From assembly GCA_009823395.1 (NCBI GenBank), contig CM020502.1, positions 24,924,944 to 24,988,943 of the forward strand: DNA of 64,000 nucleotides. The letters are read 5' to 3'. The notes under the pieces are model-generated. The model did no database searches. It was not told the DNA's origin and saw only the letters and a program-made list of their open reading frames with translations. Shown here piece by piece: positions 48,101-60,807 of this stretch (positions within the stretch are counted from its first letter, which is position 1; every line of letters starts with the position of its first letter). Position numbers and translations under genes: made by a program. Source of the DNA: Thamnaconus septentrionalis (Eukaryota; Chordata; Actinopteri; Tetraodontiformes; Monacanthidae).

Positions 48101-48804
48101 TGTAGGCGGGAGGGGAAGGAGGAAAAACGCATCAGAAGTTGAAAGGAGGGGGTGGGGGGATGTTGGAGGGCCACAATTGGCTCATGAGCTCAGGTCTGTT
48201 CAGCTGCATTAAGCCCCGGCGAGTTCATTAAGCAGCACTGGAGGCTGGGGGGTGGGGATGGTGGGGTGTGGGGCTTGCTGCAGATAGGCTGCCTTGATCA
48301 ATGTGGATGAATGTTCTGCACCACTGCATGAGGAGCTGCAGGGAAGCAGTCCAGAGGAGGCTCGGCGAATTAACCGTGTGCATGTACGTGACGGTGTCAA
48401 GCAAGAGACGACGGAGGAGAACACCGAGTTTAAAGAGAGTCCGGGGGTGGGGGAGGGGGGGTTGTGTTGTCGAATGTGAACTTGGCCAGAAGGCAAGGGG
48501 GGGAAAAATGAAAGAAGCAAAGAGCAATTTCATTCTTCAGGGAGCCGAAAAGTCAAACAAACTCCTCCCCCTCCCCACCTGGTCCTTTGTTTCCAGCTAC
48601 AGTTTCAGCTCTGTCACTGGTGCTGGTGGTGGGATATAGATCTGCCCCCCCCCCATCTGATAAGGAAGAGTTCTGCTGTGCAGACAGCAGAGAACTTCAG
48701 ATATGAGTCAAAGCGTGTTCATCAACCAGACGACAGACAGGTGCTGTGATGATGTGCAAGGAACTTCACTCGCTCAGGTATGAAGTGGGAGGCAGACAAA
48801 GACG

Positions 48805-48835
<31 letters not shown>

Positions 48836-50515
48836 AAAAGGGAAGATGATGGAGGGCGGATGGGGAAAAAAAAAGTGTGTTCAGTCTGTGCAGCTGTCTG
48901 CCTGGCTTTATCCCACAGCGTGGCCATCTCACCAAAATGAATGAGGTTTGCCGGGGCAGCGACGGCTGAAAAGAAGCTCATCTGAAGGTGTCTACGGCAG
49001 CGGACGGAAAGCTGCCTCGCCAAATTGAAATGTGTAAATAAATCCAAAGGAGAGAGAGAGGATCCTGTGAGTGTGTGTGTGTGCGCGTGCGTGTCTGTGT
49101 GTGTGAGTGTTGTTGCTGCTGATGTTGTTGCATACTTGCATGTGAGGAGAGGAAGCAACTCACAGAGGGAGGTGATGAAGAAGGCCCATTCATCTTCCGT
49201 ACAACGTGATAGGTGCCAGAAAATCTCAGAGGGAAAAGCCAAGAATGCCGCTTGAATAAATGTCGCTGCCGGGTGGTCTGGCGAAAAAAGGGAGCGGATG
49301 TGAACTCTGTCGGCCCACCAGGCAGCCTCCTTTCAGTGCATAAACAATTTTTTTTATTGGTTCCTTTTAAAGAGTTGACCTGTCAGAAATGTCATTTGCA
49401 TTTATTTTCCCTCTTTTATGATGTTCAGTTTTAGCTGAAGAAAATAGACAGTTGTTCTCTCTCCTCCCCACACACTGCTGATCTATTCAGTAAAAATGGG
49501 GGAAAACAAAGTTCAGCCTTCGTGTTTCTGTTTTCCGAAACAGAAAATACCCCCACCCGCCCGCCAAGGTTACAGTGGAAGAAATGGAACTAAAGAAGAG
49601 AACTGGAGGAACCCAGTTAGTTATCAATGTATAGGTCTGCTATCGACCTATCAGATTCCTCCAGACATCCAGGGTGCGCTTCACTGCACAGGGGAATTAG
49701 GCAAAAAAATCTATAGCCTCCTGTTTACAGCGCTCATGCTAAACTGCTACAAGCTGTTGGATGCTACAAGTATTTAACAAAAACGAGGTGGAATCAGCAT
49801 CCCGACTCTTTGTGATGTCACCAAGGGTACTAGCAAGCAACAGAGGCAGAGGGGCCTCAGAATACGAAACCTTTGCGACGGCACTATTTGAGATTCTGAG
49901 ACTCTTTAAGGTGCATCCAGCCGTGTCTTTGAAAAAGTTACGTTTCTATGAGCAACAAAGACACTGTGACAGTGTATGAAAGGTGGGGGAAAAAAGCATG
50001 TTCAAAGGGAATGAAATATCAAAAATGCTCGTGAATAATGACACGCTGGAAATCAGAGCTATGCTCTGCTAAGGTTGTGCCGTACAGATCGAGACAAGTG
50101 GCAGCCAATGAAAGAGCAGGTGTCCAGAAAACTGAGGAATTGTCTTGTGTATCTGTATCTACATATACATCTGTAGACATCCCTATATATACATATATAT
50201 TTACAGTATATGTGTGTGTGTTGGCTGCAGAAACCTGTGGGTGCCCTTTACTTCAAGCCTTGACCAGGGTATTAAAAGTGAGATTGACTTTGCATAAAAT
50301 GAATTTATTTACTACGGTTTGTTGGATCAATAAACATCAATAAACAGCAGTAGGTTGTAAAGTTCAGGTTCTCTGGATCAGCGGTGACTTGCGGCTGGGA
50401 ACTCCACCAGCCGCTGGCGTTTCAAAGCAGGGGGGAACTTTGCAAAGGACCAAAAAAAAAAGAATACGCAATTATTCAATTCTCTGCCGCGGCATACCTT
50501 GACCTGATGAAAAAA
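45189..50515. other. Gene-less stretch
   Basis: No gene is supported. It contains a T-run at 45658-45670, octamers at 46776-46783 and 49394-49401, a CTCF-like motif on the minus strand at about 47637-47650, (GA)n at 48804-48829 and a GT/GC-rich tract at about 49068-49110. The 82-codon frame at 45993-46241 is compositionally protein-like in its second half, but has no recognised domain or splice context. An AT-rich stretch lies at 50150-50215. Confidence 0.55.
48804..48829 (+). repeat. (GA)n microsatellite
   Basis: Uninterrupted GA dinucleotides after the first few bases. Confidence 0.95.
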
Positions 50516-50645
50516 CCAAATGAATAAATCATGCTCCATTAAATGTCATTAAGCCTGTTAGCTAAATCTAATTTCACCCAAGTTCGGCGCCGCTTTAACA
50601 AATTGAATGTAATTGCCCAGAATGCAAATGGGCCGAGATCATGTT
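50516..50645. promoter_or_regulatory. Octamer/homeodomain enhancer-like island (unproven)
   Basis: A non-repetitive block with a perfect octamer ATGCAAAT at 50622-50629 and several homeodomain-type ATTAA/TAAT cores: CCATTAAATG at 50537, TCATTAAG at 50546 and TGTAATTG at 50608. It has no coding or repeat signal. Together with similar AT-rich sequence at 50855-50930 (TAATTACCCGG and ATAATTACCC), it looks like a regulatory cluster, but conservation is untested. Confidence 0.25.
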
Positions 50646-50974
50646 TGTGTGAGTGTGAAAACGCGCAAGCAAAGGAGAAAGGGAGAAAACAAAATGAGCC
50701 ACCGGAGGGAGAAACCTCCGAGCACCGGCATTACAAGCATCCAGAAGTCGGAGGGGCAACAACGCCGGGGAATTGTCAATTGTGAGGGCTTTAAAAACTG
50801 ATGGTTTCATTTGAGGGAAGAAAGGGAGAAAAAAAAACACATGGGGGAGGGGAGAATGTAATTACCCGGCGAGAGTTGTGTGGGAGTTGCACTGCTTGAT
50901 AATTACCCCTCGCAGGCACGCTGAACTTTTCTTTGGTATCTGTTTAGAGCTCGGTTAGGGGAGAGGGCGTCCAG

Positions 50975-50989
50975 CCGCAGGGGGCAGCG
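50975..50989 (+). promoter_or_regulatory. CTCF-like motif
   Basis: CCGCAGGGGGCAGCG closely fits the core of the vertebrate CTCF consensus (CC-NN-AG-GGGGC-...). Motif matching by eye does not show occupancy. Confidence 0.35.
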
Positions 50990-51976
50990 TTGGCGGGACA
51001 GAAAGGGGGCGGGGCCAAGGGGAGCGGGGATGAGATAAGAGCCGCCACAGTCCGCGGATACCAACAGGAAATGAAAGAATGGATCACAAGAAGACGCATC
51101 CTGGGGGAAGAGTTATTGGTTTTCAAAGTTGCAAAATACTGGATAAACTCGGAACGTGTGGCATGAAAGTAAATGTTGGATTTTTACTTTTTTTTTTTGG
51201 TGAGAACTGCTCGACTTTTTGAGGAGGAGGCCTCGAAGCCAACGACCTTTCTGAAAATAAACGACCGAAATATTTGATAGGCCGATTTTTCCCTCCCCGA
51301 GGTGTTCTTTTTTTTATTGCTGTACAATGGCACGTAGACACCACACGCACACACACAAAACAGGAAAATCTAATTTGAGAGCCTGACCTTTTGACAGAGT
51401 TATGAAGGGACATAAATTTCGGCGAGGGGACCAACAAACAAATGAAAACTAATGTTCAGGCGAGAAAGATCGTGTCCGTTTACAGCGACTCGCCCTCTTT
51501 GTGCCATGCTGAAATAAACTTTTCCTTCTGAAACAAAAAAAAATTGCTCACCAACTGATTAGAGGTATGAAAGTTTTTTTTTTGCAACATAAATGGCGCC
51601 TCCTTTTTTTTGTTTCAGTTGTCATTCAGTTGTCTTTGCAACACTCATTTATCTGGTTCATCTGCACGTCGCCTCCCTGGTGAAGCGCGATCAGCTTAAC
51701 TCCTCTTATCAGCCACATTAATCACGTTAATACACCCTTTCTAATTAATGGCGGATTGCCCACCGCTGCAAATATGAGCAGCGTGAGGTGAGAGGGATCC
51801 CCGCCACCCTCCCCCCTCCCCTCCTCACCCCCCGCCGTGCCAACAAATGCACGCACAAGTAGCGAGTGGCAATCCTGCACGCCGTGGGAATACACAAAAC
51901 AACCCTCGTGAGTCTGCTTTTTTTTTTCCTTTCCATTCCCACGCTTGAAAAATGGAATGCGGCGCCTCCAACTAGG

Positions 51977-52023
<47 letters not shown>

Positions 52024-55000
52024 TCGCAGTTTTCTTGCAGGATGCCGCTCTATTACGCCAGAGAACCAATTAGCGGCCGCTCACTCTGACACCGCCCCCT
52101 CCTTGCCCAACCACCTCCCCCGTCCGGAACAGCATGCATGTTAATTCAACTCCTTTAACAGCCGCCGCACAGGGTCGGGCCTCCTCATTACAGTCGGAAC
52201 ATGAAGCTGACAACCCTTGTGGGGGCGAAGCGACGTGAAAAAAGTCCCGCCCACCCAGCAGCCCACCCAGCAGCCAGAGTGCCACCACCTCTTCTTCTTC
52301 TTCACCCTCTCCCTCCGTCTTCATGCATCCAGGCCCTGAAATCTAATCGGCAGCGAGGCGGACTTGTGCGACGATGGAAGAAAACAATCCGAGAGGGTCC
52401 CTTCCAAATTGTTTGGACAGTTATTGTTTTCTTCCCCCCGTAATCGCTCCAAAGTAACCATATAATGCATTTATTTCCCTTTTATTGTAAGACCTAGCGA
52501 GTCCGACGTGTATTTTAAAGGCCGGCAGAGCGCACAGACTGTGATAAAAGATGCAATCACGAGCCTCCGGACAATCAGCAGCGGCGTTTCCAGCAAATTT
52601 AATACGTTTGTTTTTTCCTTTACTGGCAAAAGGGGAGAAAGAGTCTCGCCAAAATCCTGGAGATTTTAAAGAGAAAACAGCAGACGGCAGCGATCAAGCT
52701 GCGCTCATAAGCAAGGCCCCATGCAGACTGGAGTCACATGCAACATCAGCAGAAAGACTGCAAGAGGGAGACCAGGGCGAGGAAAACGCAGCAGAGGCAA
52801 CAACGACAGACTGGGTTAAAAGTGAAATTTAAAAAGTTTGCAGAAAGATGTTAAACTTCATTGAAAACTTTAGCCAAATAATGTTGGTGGGGTAGTGAAA
52901 CGGAAGTTTCCTGGAGCGTCACTTCCTTTTGTGTTCATTTTCAAGGCTTGAAAGTCACCGTGTATAGAAAAAACAAAACTCTGCACAATATAGTTTCAAT
53001 ATTTCACATCTTTAACGTGTGAAATATACACAGCCAACAATGGCTGTGTGAAATCTAAGTGGCAGACTAGAAGAACATTCCAGTCAAGAAGCTGCTCTGA
53101 CTGACCTTTATTTAATACAGTAACATGTCTGTCACGGTCGGTTTCTGCTGGCCCAGCGTAAAATCCAAAATTTTACTTCCTACCCACACAATACTCAAAC
53201 ACAAACAATCTGAGTCCAGAAGTTCTCAGGGGGCAACAGGGCTGCAAATTGAAAGACCTGTATTTACTTATTTGCTTGTCAGTTTGCGTGACTCTGAATA
53301 AGAAGCTACTCGTGGCCTCGTCCAGGGAGCCGAGAGGACGGTGCTTCCTGCCACACTGCTTCCTGTTTATCATACACAACATGTCTCCAAATGCCTCCAG
53401 ACTGTAACGGCAACCTCACACCGACACACACACACGCACACACACACTCACACACCTGCAATAACCACCACGTCAGTCCACCCAAGGACACTGGCCATGT
53501 CAGCTCTGATTAAGCCGGCGCGGCCCTGCAGATTCGTGGCAGGGCAGCCAGTCTGCTAATAAATGGCCGCAGGCCCCTCGGAGCCGAGGCCCCGGCCGAC
53601 CCCAAACAGATGCCGGCTGTTTTTTTTGCCTGCCAGTTGTGTCCCCCCGACCCCTCCGCCTTTCGAGCCGGCCAGCGAGCATCATGAGCGATGGCGGCGG
53701 TCCAACGCGGAAGGTTCCGCCGCCGCAGGCGCAGGTGTAGACATCATTAGCATCCAATAAGATGAGAGCTCGGCCCCTGTGGGCGTGGGGGCGAGGGCAA
53801 AGTGATATTGATGGAGGCCCGCTTCGCCAAGCGGATATGGATATAAATGTAGCCCTTTTGCACGGCGTTCACGTTTTATTAATATTCACTAAAAAAGCTC
53901 CGACAGCGAGCACAAAAGAGGGAGGGGGAGAGAGACAGAGTCCGTTAGCGGCGGCCGCTGAGCTCCGACAGCCTCCATCTGTTTGCAGTTTTTATTTGTG
54001 GCCGTGGTCGACTGCTCCGCGGAGCGCCATCCAACAGACTGCCCCCAGCGCCCCTCCTGCCAAGGCAGAGGAGGAGAGTCAATTATGTTTGTTGTTTGTT
54101 TGGAAGTTTTGGAAGATTACGCCAGCAACAGACACGATCGGCTGCGAATGAATTCGTTGAGGAATCGGAATGGTTTGGCACCCGCTTTCTTTGTGTGTGT
54201 TCCCTTGGCACTGCCACGTAAAACTGGGTGGCAAACAGGGGCATCTGACACAAAAAAAAGCAGAGCAGGGGACCACCAGAGTGATGGTAGTAGTGCTCGC
54301 ATTTCCAGTCCATTTCCAGGGATGTGTGCTGTCAATCAAAACACAAAACGAGACTTGACTTGTTTCCACTCAGGACACAAGGTTGCAGCTTCGCCCTGAG
54401 CACCTCCCTGGATTGTGTTTGCGTGCCGAGCAACTGCATCCCGGTGTGCGGTCCATGGCGGTGGTGGCTGCAGTGGCGGAAGTGAAGTTTTATCAGAACT
54501 CGAATCCAGCCGTCAGGTAAATCTACCCGCCTCGGGGGCCAAACGATGTTTGGCAAGGTCGATGTTCGTTTTCCCGATCCACATGAGTGGACCCCTGGTG
54601 AGACGCTCAGAATGCTCCCATCGGCTGTGTAAGTCAGTGGAGAGGCAGAGGTCCCTCGTAACCTCTTTCATCACTGCTGCTGTCGGATTCGAGAGAGTGC
54701 ACGGTGGATTTAGTAGCGCGCTCCGTCCACCTGGACCCACTCGTGCCCTTTGAGCCAAGGAGTCGACGTGGCCGATCTAAGCCCCTTGTTCCCTCCTTCC
54801 ATTACTGAGGTTTTAGGGTCCTTCCTGTTTCTCCAGCACGTAGCCTGGCCTGGATCGAGAGCTGCTGTTCAGTGAGGGCCACTAAAGCCTAAAAATGACC
54901 TTGTAGTGAAGTGGTGTTGGGAGAAAATAACCTCCGGTTTCATGTCCAGGCTGTTATAGCCCGGGGATTTTTGTTTTTCATATTGTGCTGGAGGGAGGTT

Positions 55001-55810
55001 TTTGGAGGCTTTGTGGGGTCGGGGTGTTGTTCGCTCTGACACGCAGCGTGCAAAATCTCTTTTGGAAAATTGCTCACAGCGGGTGTGTGATTATCAGCTC
55101 ATAGCAAAAGAAAAAGAAAAACATCATGTGATGTGATGAGGCATCTCCGACACCGGCGGGTCAGTCGGCTATGGTTCGCGCGGCCAAATCCGACAAGACG
55201 ATCAGATGTGAGTGAGACTGCACGTTATCGCCGTCTTCCACATGTGGCAGTGCTGTCAGACTGTCGATGGCAGCCTCCAACCAGCGCCTATCAAGACAAA
55301 TAAAAAAGTACCAGAGCTGGTCTACCGCTGGGGCTCAGTCCCGAATAAACACTTCTTGCATTGAACAGTCAGAGCTGAAGCCAGGTGCCGAGGTCTTGTT
55401 GTACACGCCGTCCAAATGTTTTAATTACTATTTTATTTTGGCATCTGCCTTTCTCCGGGTTTACAGTAAGCCAGGTTACAATGGCATGAGAGCGCACTGC
55501 AGCCGGCTCAATCAGCTGAAATTACGCAGATAATTTAGTTCAAACATTTACCCTAAAAAATGAAACAAATTTTCTGCAAGTATAGCAGTTGTTTGAGTCA
55601 TTTGTTATCCAACAAACCCAGAGAGGTGTGAGCACTGATTTACAGTTGATTAGAATTTAGTGTTTTAAAGCTGCTTTTTGCCCAAATCACCTCATTCAGA
55701 GAACATTGAGAACATTACTAGGTCGACTGCTCGTAAATTAACATGATTTAATATTTAAATGAAGCTTAGTCAGCACTAAAAAGATGTTGGCCTATTTGGA
55801 CAATTTAAAG
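50990..55810. other. Gene-less stretch
   Basis: No gene is supported. It contains (GT)n at 51978-52020, TAATTA-rich sequence at about 51715-51770, paired hairpins at 52999-53048, a broken (CA)n at about 53424-53457 and an AT-rich block at about 53800-53890. A short ATG-initiated frame at 54455 (MAVVAAVAEVKFYQNS and a few more) ends at a TAA that overlaps a GTAAAT donor-like string. It is too short to call. Confidence 0.55.
51978..52020 (+). repeat. (GT)n microsatellite
   Basis: Forty-three bases of uninterrupted TG/GT. Confidence 0.97.
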
Positions 55811-55870
55811 GCCCAGTGAGGAGGATTTAGTGGCCTCTAATGGTGGGAACTCATTTTACAAGTTATGCTA
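55811..55870. mobile_element. Fragment of a dispersed fish repeat
   Basis: CCAGTGAGGAGGATTTAGTG followed by GCCTCTAATGGTG resembles the end of a short element common in fish genomes, with a CAGTGTGTAGGATTTAGTGG-type terminus. The opposite end is not visible, so this is a fragment and the similarity is from memory of the family. Confidence 0.4.
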
Positions 55871-56787
55871 TTGTAATCCTGTCCTGTCTGAGCTTATATT
55901 TCGAATAGAATCTGTAATGCTAGGCTTAAAATATGTACACAGAATACAGTATAAATAGAATATATATGTGTTTAAAAATATATATATATATATATTTCAT
56001 ATTTAATTTCATTCCTGTAGATCCCTTTAAACGTTGCCCAGAGGGACTTTAGCAAGTATTACAGCACCGAGGGTGATCGCTGCAAGTCAGGTCTGTCACT
56101 ATTAAACAGACACAACTTTGAAAAAGAAATCCTCTGCAACTGCTGTTCAACTAATAAGTGAAGCACTTTGAGAAGCTAGAACACTGCACATGTGTGCGCT
56201 GTGCGTCTGAGGGGCAGCAATATTTCACGTCCTTTCTTCCCTCTCCTGCTGTATTTTCCTTCTCATTACGCCGTGTGAATAGACGGTGCCGACATCTTTT
56301 CTGTCATCTCTAGTGCATCGGCAGCAGCAACACGCTGGGGCCGAGTCTGGCACGAGCCCCCTCGGTTCACGGCCAGGTCGCAACGCAGACCTCATTAGCC
56401 AGCCATGATCACCGGTGGCCTCACATCAAGGATGCATATGGATGCGGCGTGAGTCAACTCGCGGCCCGCTCTCCCAGCGACTGCACGCAGTGGTTCACCG
56501 AGTAACGAGCGAGCGTGACTCATGCCTGGGCCGCCTGTAGCAGAGCAACACCGTGTCCAGGGCTGTTCTCAACACTTTCAAATCCCTCGTGCTATCGTGA
56601 TACCAAGCCATTGAAAATATGATATACATATAACTGTGTGATTAAAAACAAATCAAATATTGACCCAAAATGTGTATCTTTGCAGTCATCTTTAAACTGG
56701 TTCATCAGTTGTTGTTTCTTTTACTTTTTAGTTAACCACACATCTACAGCTACGTCTTGCTGAAGTTTAACAAAAGCAGCAGTAGCA
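55871..56787. other. Gene-less stretch
   Basis: A short (TA)n lies at 55979-55995 in AT-rich sequence. The rest is unique, with no gene supported. Confidence 0.6.
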
Positions 56788-57477
56788 GTGTATGAGGGTT
56801 TTGGAGAGTTCCTGACAATTTTTTTTTCCCCGTTGTGCCCGACTGGCAGGCTGGCAGGAGGAAGGAGGAAGTCTAAATGCTGGGATTTTGATGTTCACAA
56901 TGGGAGATCCCCCCCCCTCCACAGGGGAGGAGATGTCTTCACGGCAACAACACCTTCTCCCAACATGACTGATGGTGCTGCTCGTACCTCCTGCCGCAGC
57001 AGCCAAATAATGGTCGACCAGGGGCCTGCAGACGCGGCTCTTTGCATTTTTCCACCTCTATTTCTCTTCCCCCTTTTGTCCCTAGTTTGTTTCTCCGCCC
57101 CCCTCCAGGTGCAAAGCAACCAGCAGTCGTCATGGATTGCTGCACAGCGAGCGGCAAACCGCGGGGTAGCTGGCCTCCAACTGCCGAAGATGGACAGTTA
57201 TTCTGAATCTGCCCAGGAGTTGCCTTTAGAACCACCTTCTGGTTTAAGGCCAGAAGGCAGAATTTTTACATTCCAGTTCTTTTTAGAACTGCTCGGTCAA
57301 AATCAAGAGCGGGAGAACCTGATCCCTCCACACCACCACTACTGGCTGCCAACAAGCTGCAAAGTCCCCTGCAGCAGATGCAAGAACTCTTTTCCCTCTG
57401 ACTCAGGGCCAGGCGTATGTTTTTATCCCATGGATGAAAAGGTTATCAGCAGCCATCCAGTCTGTGGCCTCCAGTGA
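56788..57477 (+). other. 229-codon open frame, unrecognised
   Basis: The second-longest frame, from an ATG at 56788 to a TGA at 57475. A pyrimidine tract ending in CCCCCCTCCAG at 57098-57108 could be an acceptor, leaving about 122 codons as a terminal-exon candidate. That part has mixed composition, including a CSRCKNSFPS segment with two cysteines near residue 200. I recognise no family. The upstream part contains C/T-rich low-complexity sequence. There is no polyadenylation signal close downstream. Chance is more likely than a gene. Confidence 0.17.
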
Positions 57478-59535
57478 GGGGGGAGTGGAAAGAGGAGCCG
57501 GCTGGCCACAGGTGTGAGTGCTGCCGATAAGCGCGGGGAAGGAGCAGAGAGGGGGCGGCGACAGGGCGAGAGGCGGGTCGGAGGGTTCCGTGGAGATACG
57601 GCGGGTCCGCGAGATCTGCCACTGACCTTCATTGAGAGCGGTGTGTGCACATGGAGCTCTCGCAAGGAGGGAGACAAAAAGATGTGCGGTGGCTTGCTTG
57701 AGCCGCAAAGGCTGTGGTTTTGTAAAGGCTGCCTGGATAAAAGCTATCAGGAAAGGGGATGGATTACTGATTAAAATTATAGGCATTGTACGTGCATTTG
57801 TGCAAAAATATGTAGGTCACATTTCTGGATTATTATGGCATAAATCTCTCATCAGTCTATTAAACAAAGACAAATCTTTCAAAGTAAACAACAAAGACAA
57901 ATATCATATCATGGAATATCATGGAAATATCACGGAAAGCAAGCTGTTGCGCATCAACTTTGCCCCATAATTTCATTACATTTCCTTCTTCCTGAATCTA
58001 CTGTTCTCATCTTGGATGTACTGGAACTATTTCTGTATATGTCATTACCCTGCTGGTTAACTTACTGGTTAGCAGAATTGACCGTTGCATTTTGGGAGAT
58101 GTAGTGCTCAATTTCAAGACGAACCAAACGAGACGGGAGTCCCGACCAAAGCAGAGGAGCCGCCGGTCGACCGGAAAAAGCACTTATTGTGCGACTGCGA
58201 GGAAGCGTTTACTTCCCTCCGCTCTCACAAAGTGAAAACATGGCCGAGGCTCGGGACGCGGCCAGCCAATCCCTGGGCTCGCAGGCTCACTTGCAGTGTG
58301 CATAGCTGCTCCATTAATAACTAATAGGTGGAACATTAGGAGGGAAATGGTGAGCATGTCTTGAGGGCTTACATTAGCCCGGGCGTAGAGCATCTCCTTA
58401 TCAGCGCGGGACAAGAGGGCGAAGATCGCGGCGCCGTCATCCTCTCTCTGACTTTATTCCTCCATTAAGTCCCCGCGGAGGAAATTTTCCGAGTGCGACT
58501 GAAAGGACGGCGGAACGACTCGGGTTGCATGCGGCGCACATGTGCGGGTATTAAATAATGCAGCAGCAAGGATGGGGGACAGGGGAGGATGGGACAAGTA
58601 AGTCATGGTTCGCATGTACACTTTTGCCGGCTTCACCATGTGCAAGTGGCGCCACTCCGCTTCCACGGACACGTGCGAGCATTAATGATTCATCGGCGGC
58701 GCAGCCGTTCTGAAATGATCCTAGTAGGTTGGTTTGTCACTTAAATATTAATTGTTTGCCTCCCAACCGGCAGATATGATCAGAGCCTGTTTACGCGCCA
58801 CTCTCCACAGCGCTGCCTGATTACATGCAGGCCTCCTTATAACTTATTATCCCGTAACAAAATACATTAGCACTCGAGCGGGTGGTGCACACGTTGAACA
58901 CGTGTGGCCTCGGCAAAAAGAAAAGCCAATTTAAAAAGAAAGAGGGAAAGAAAGACAAAGCGCGGCTGTAATTTCCAGCCCTCGACACTTGATTCTCCGT
59001 CGACGCTGCGCTTGACTTGATGGGAAGACGTCCGGCATCCATTTAAAGGTAATTTAAAGGCTCCGAGCTGAGTGCTAACAGCAGGGGTTAAGGATAGCTA
59101 CAGTCAAACAAACGTAATGAAGCACGTATTTGCGATGCCATTATGTTTCATTTACACAACCGGGACGAGTTCAGGAGCGTCTCATTTGCATTTGCTTGCC
59201 TAAAAACCACTGCGACGAGGCTTCGGTCAACACTTTTTCTGTTACGCAGAGCAGATTGGGGGAGGGCTGCTATAGTTTTTTTTTCCTCGTCTTTTTTTCT
59301 GGTAGGCAACGTGTGTAATTATCATAATAACTAATGATGATTCATGGGTTGTTTCCCAGAGATCAGTGGTGCACAAAGATTGTTTTCTAAATGGGAAGTG
59401 AGGGTGAGGAGGGCAGTCGGGGGGTGGAGGCATCGCCGCTGCCCACTCAACTGGATTGTGCCCGGTGTTTTGTTTTTTTACAACACTTACTGTAAACAAA
59501 ACATGACCGAGTGCACTCGCGCACGTACGAACGTA

Positions 59536-59536
<1 letters not shown>
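57478..59536. other. Gene-less stretch
   Basis: No gene is supported. AT-rich sequence lies at about 57770-57980, a TTAAATATTAATTG-type island near 58740, and an octamer ATTTGCAT at 59184-59191. Confidence 0.6.
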
Positions 59537-59578
<42 letters not shown>

Positions 59579-59594
59579 AGAGAGAGAGAGAGGA
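59537..59594 (+). repeat. (GA)n microsatellite
   Basis: GA dinucleotides with two GG interruptions. Confidence 0.95.
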
Positions 59595-60774
59595 GCGAGG
59601 TGCTCTTCTGTATCTCGGGCTAATTTCAGACTCAAGCTACGCAAACATCATTAATCAAGCAGACTAAGATTAGTCGGCGCAAAGCTCCCCTACCTGTTTA
59701 TTATAATTAAATCGATGTGCGTGCCTTCGCCGGCGTGCACACCGTGTACCATGTGAGAGACCGGCACTGCCTACCTGCAGAAAAAGGCAATGCGGTCGAG
59801 GAGGGAAACCCACGAGAGAGCCGGAGAAGGCACGAAAGAAGAAGCGGCCTGACGGCGAACTGACGATGCAGGAGTCTCGGTGTGGGCAGCAGTGGAAACA
59901 CGTTGAGGCTCCTGCACCAGACAGGTGCCTTTCCTCGTACTTCACTCACCGGATGGCGCCTGCGGCGTCGGCGCCGATGGGGGTCAATGAGGAAAGAGTC
60001 TGTTCCGGCTGGGTTCAGGCGGCGCGACCTACCGATTCACCGTCTCCAGTTTTCAGACGGCAGGGAGACTGTAGCAGGCCGTCCAAAGAACCGGAACAGA
60101 AATAACTCTGGACTCTCCAGAGTAAAGCAAAGAAAAACTCTACAGGGCTACTTCTACAGGGCGCGTGAATGCTTTACTTTATGAATGTCGTCCTCTCTCG
60201 CTGTATTCTTTTTGCTCTTTCACGTCGTGTCTGGGGTCCCACCGCAAGAAAAATAAAGCCGTACAATGGACACTGTGCACTGCGTGTGCTCGCTGAGTCC
60301 CTAAAACTTTTCTTGTGTGTGGATAATGTGACACAGAAATGGCCCATAAAGGGGAGAGTAACACTGAGAGACTGTGGTTTACGACTGGAGTGGATGGGAC
60401 AGTGGAGCAGGGATGGGGTGGATGACAATGTGTCGGGGCTCGTATAAACACGGCAGCACATACAGAAAAACCAACGGCGGCTATAAAAGTTTGCTTTTAT
60501 CCGGGGAGGAAACGCTTTGGTGCTATAAAATATTTTCTTTCTCTTCTATTTGAGAGTTTTAACTGCCACTACTGAACATTTTCACACACCGTCGAGCCGC
60601 CTTAGCGTCCAAACCCGAAAATCTGCGCTTTTTAATAACCGTCAACCTGGAGGGGGCGAACGCAAAGCGCGACAATCCAGCTACGGATGTTTCAATATGG
60701 AGAATAACCAACGTCCGGGCTATAAAATGAAAGTGCAGACGGTAAACTCTCATACGTCGATATATATTGCTTGT

Positions 60775-60807
<33 letters not shown>

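Noticed and set aside
54455..54520. Possible first coding exon starting MAVVAAVAEVKF
   Set aside because: The frame closes after 21 codons at a TAA overlapping the donor-like GTAAAT. It is too short and GC-biased to separate from chance.
60479..60532. Paired TATA boxes as a promoter
   Set aside because: TATAAAA strings are common in AT-rich DNA. No CpG enrichment, first exon or donor follows.
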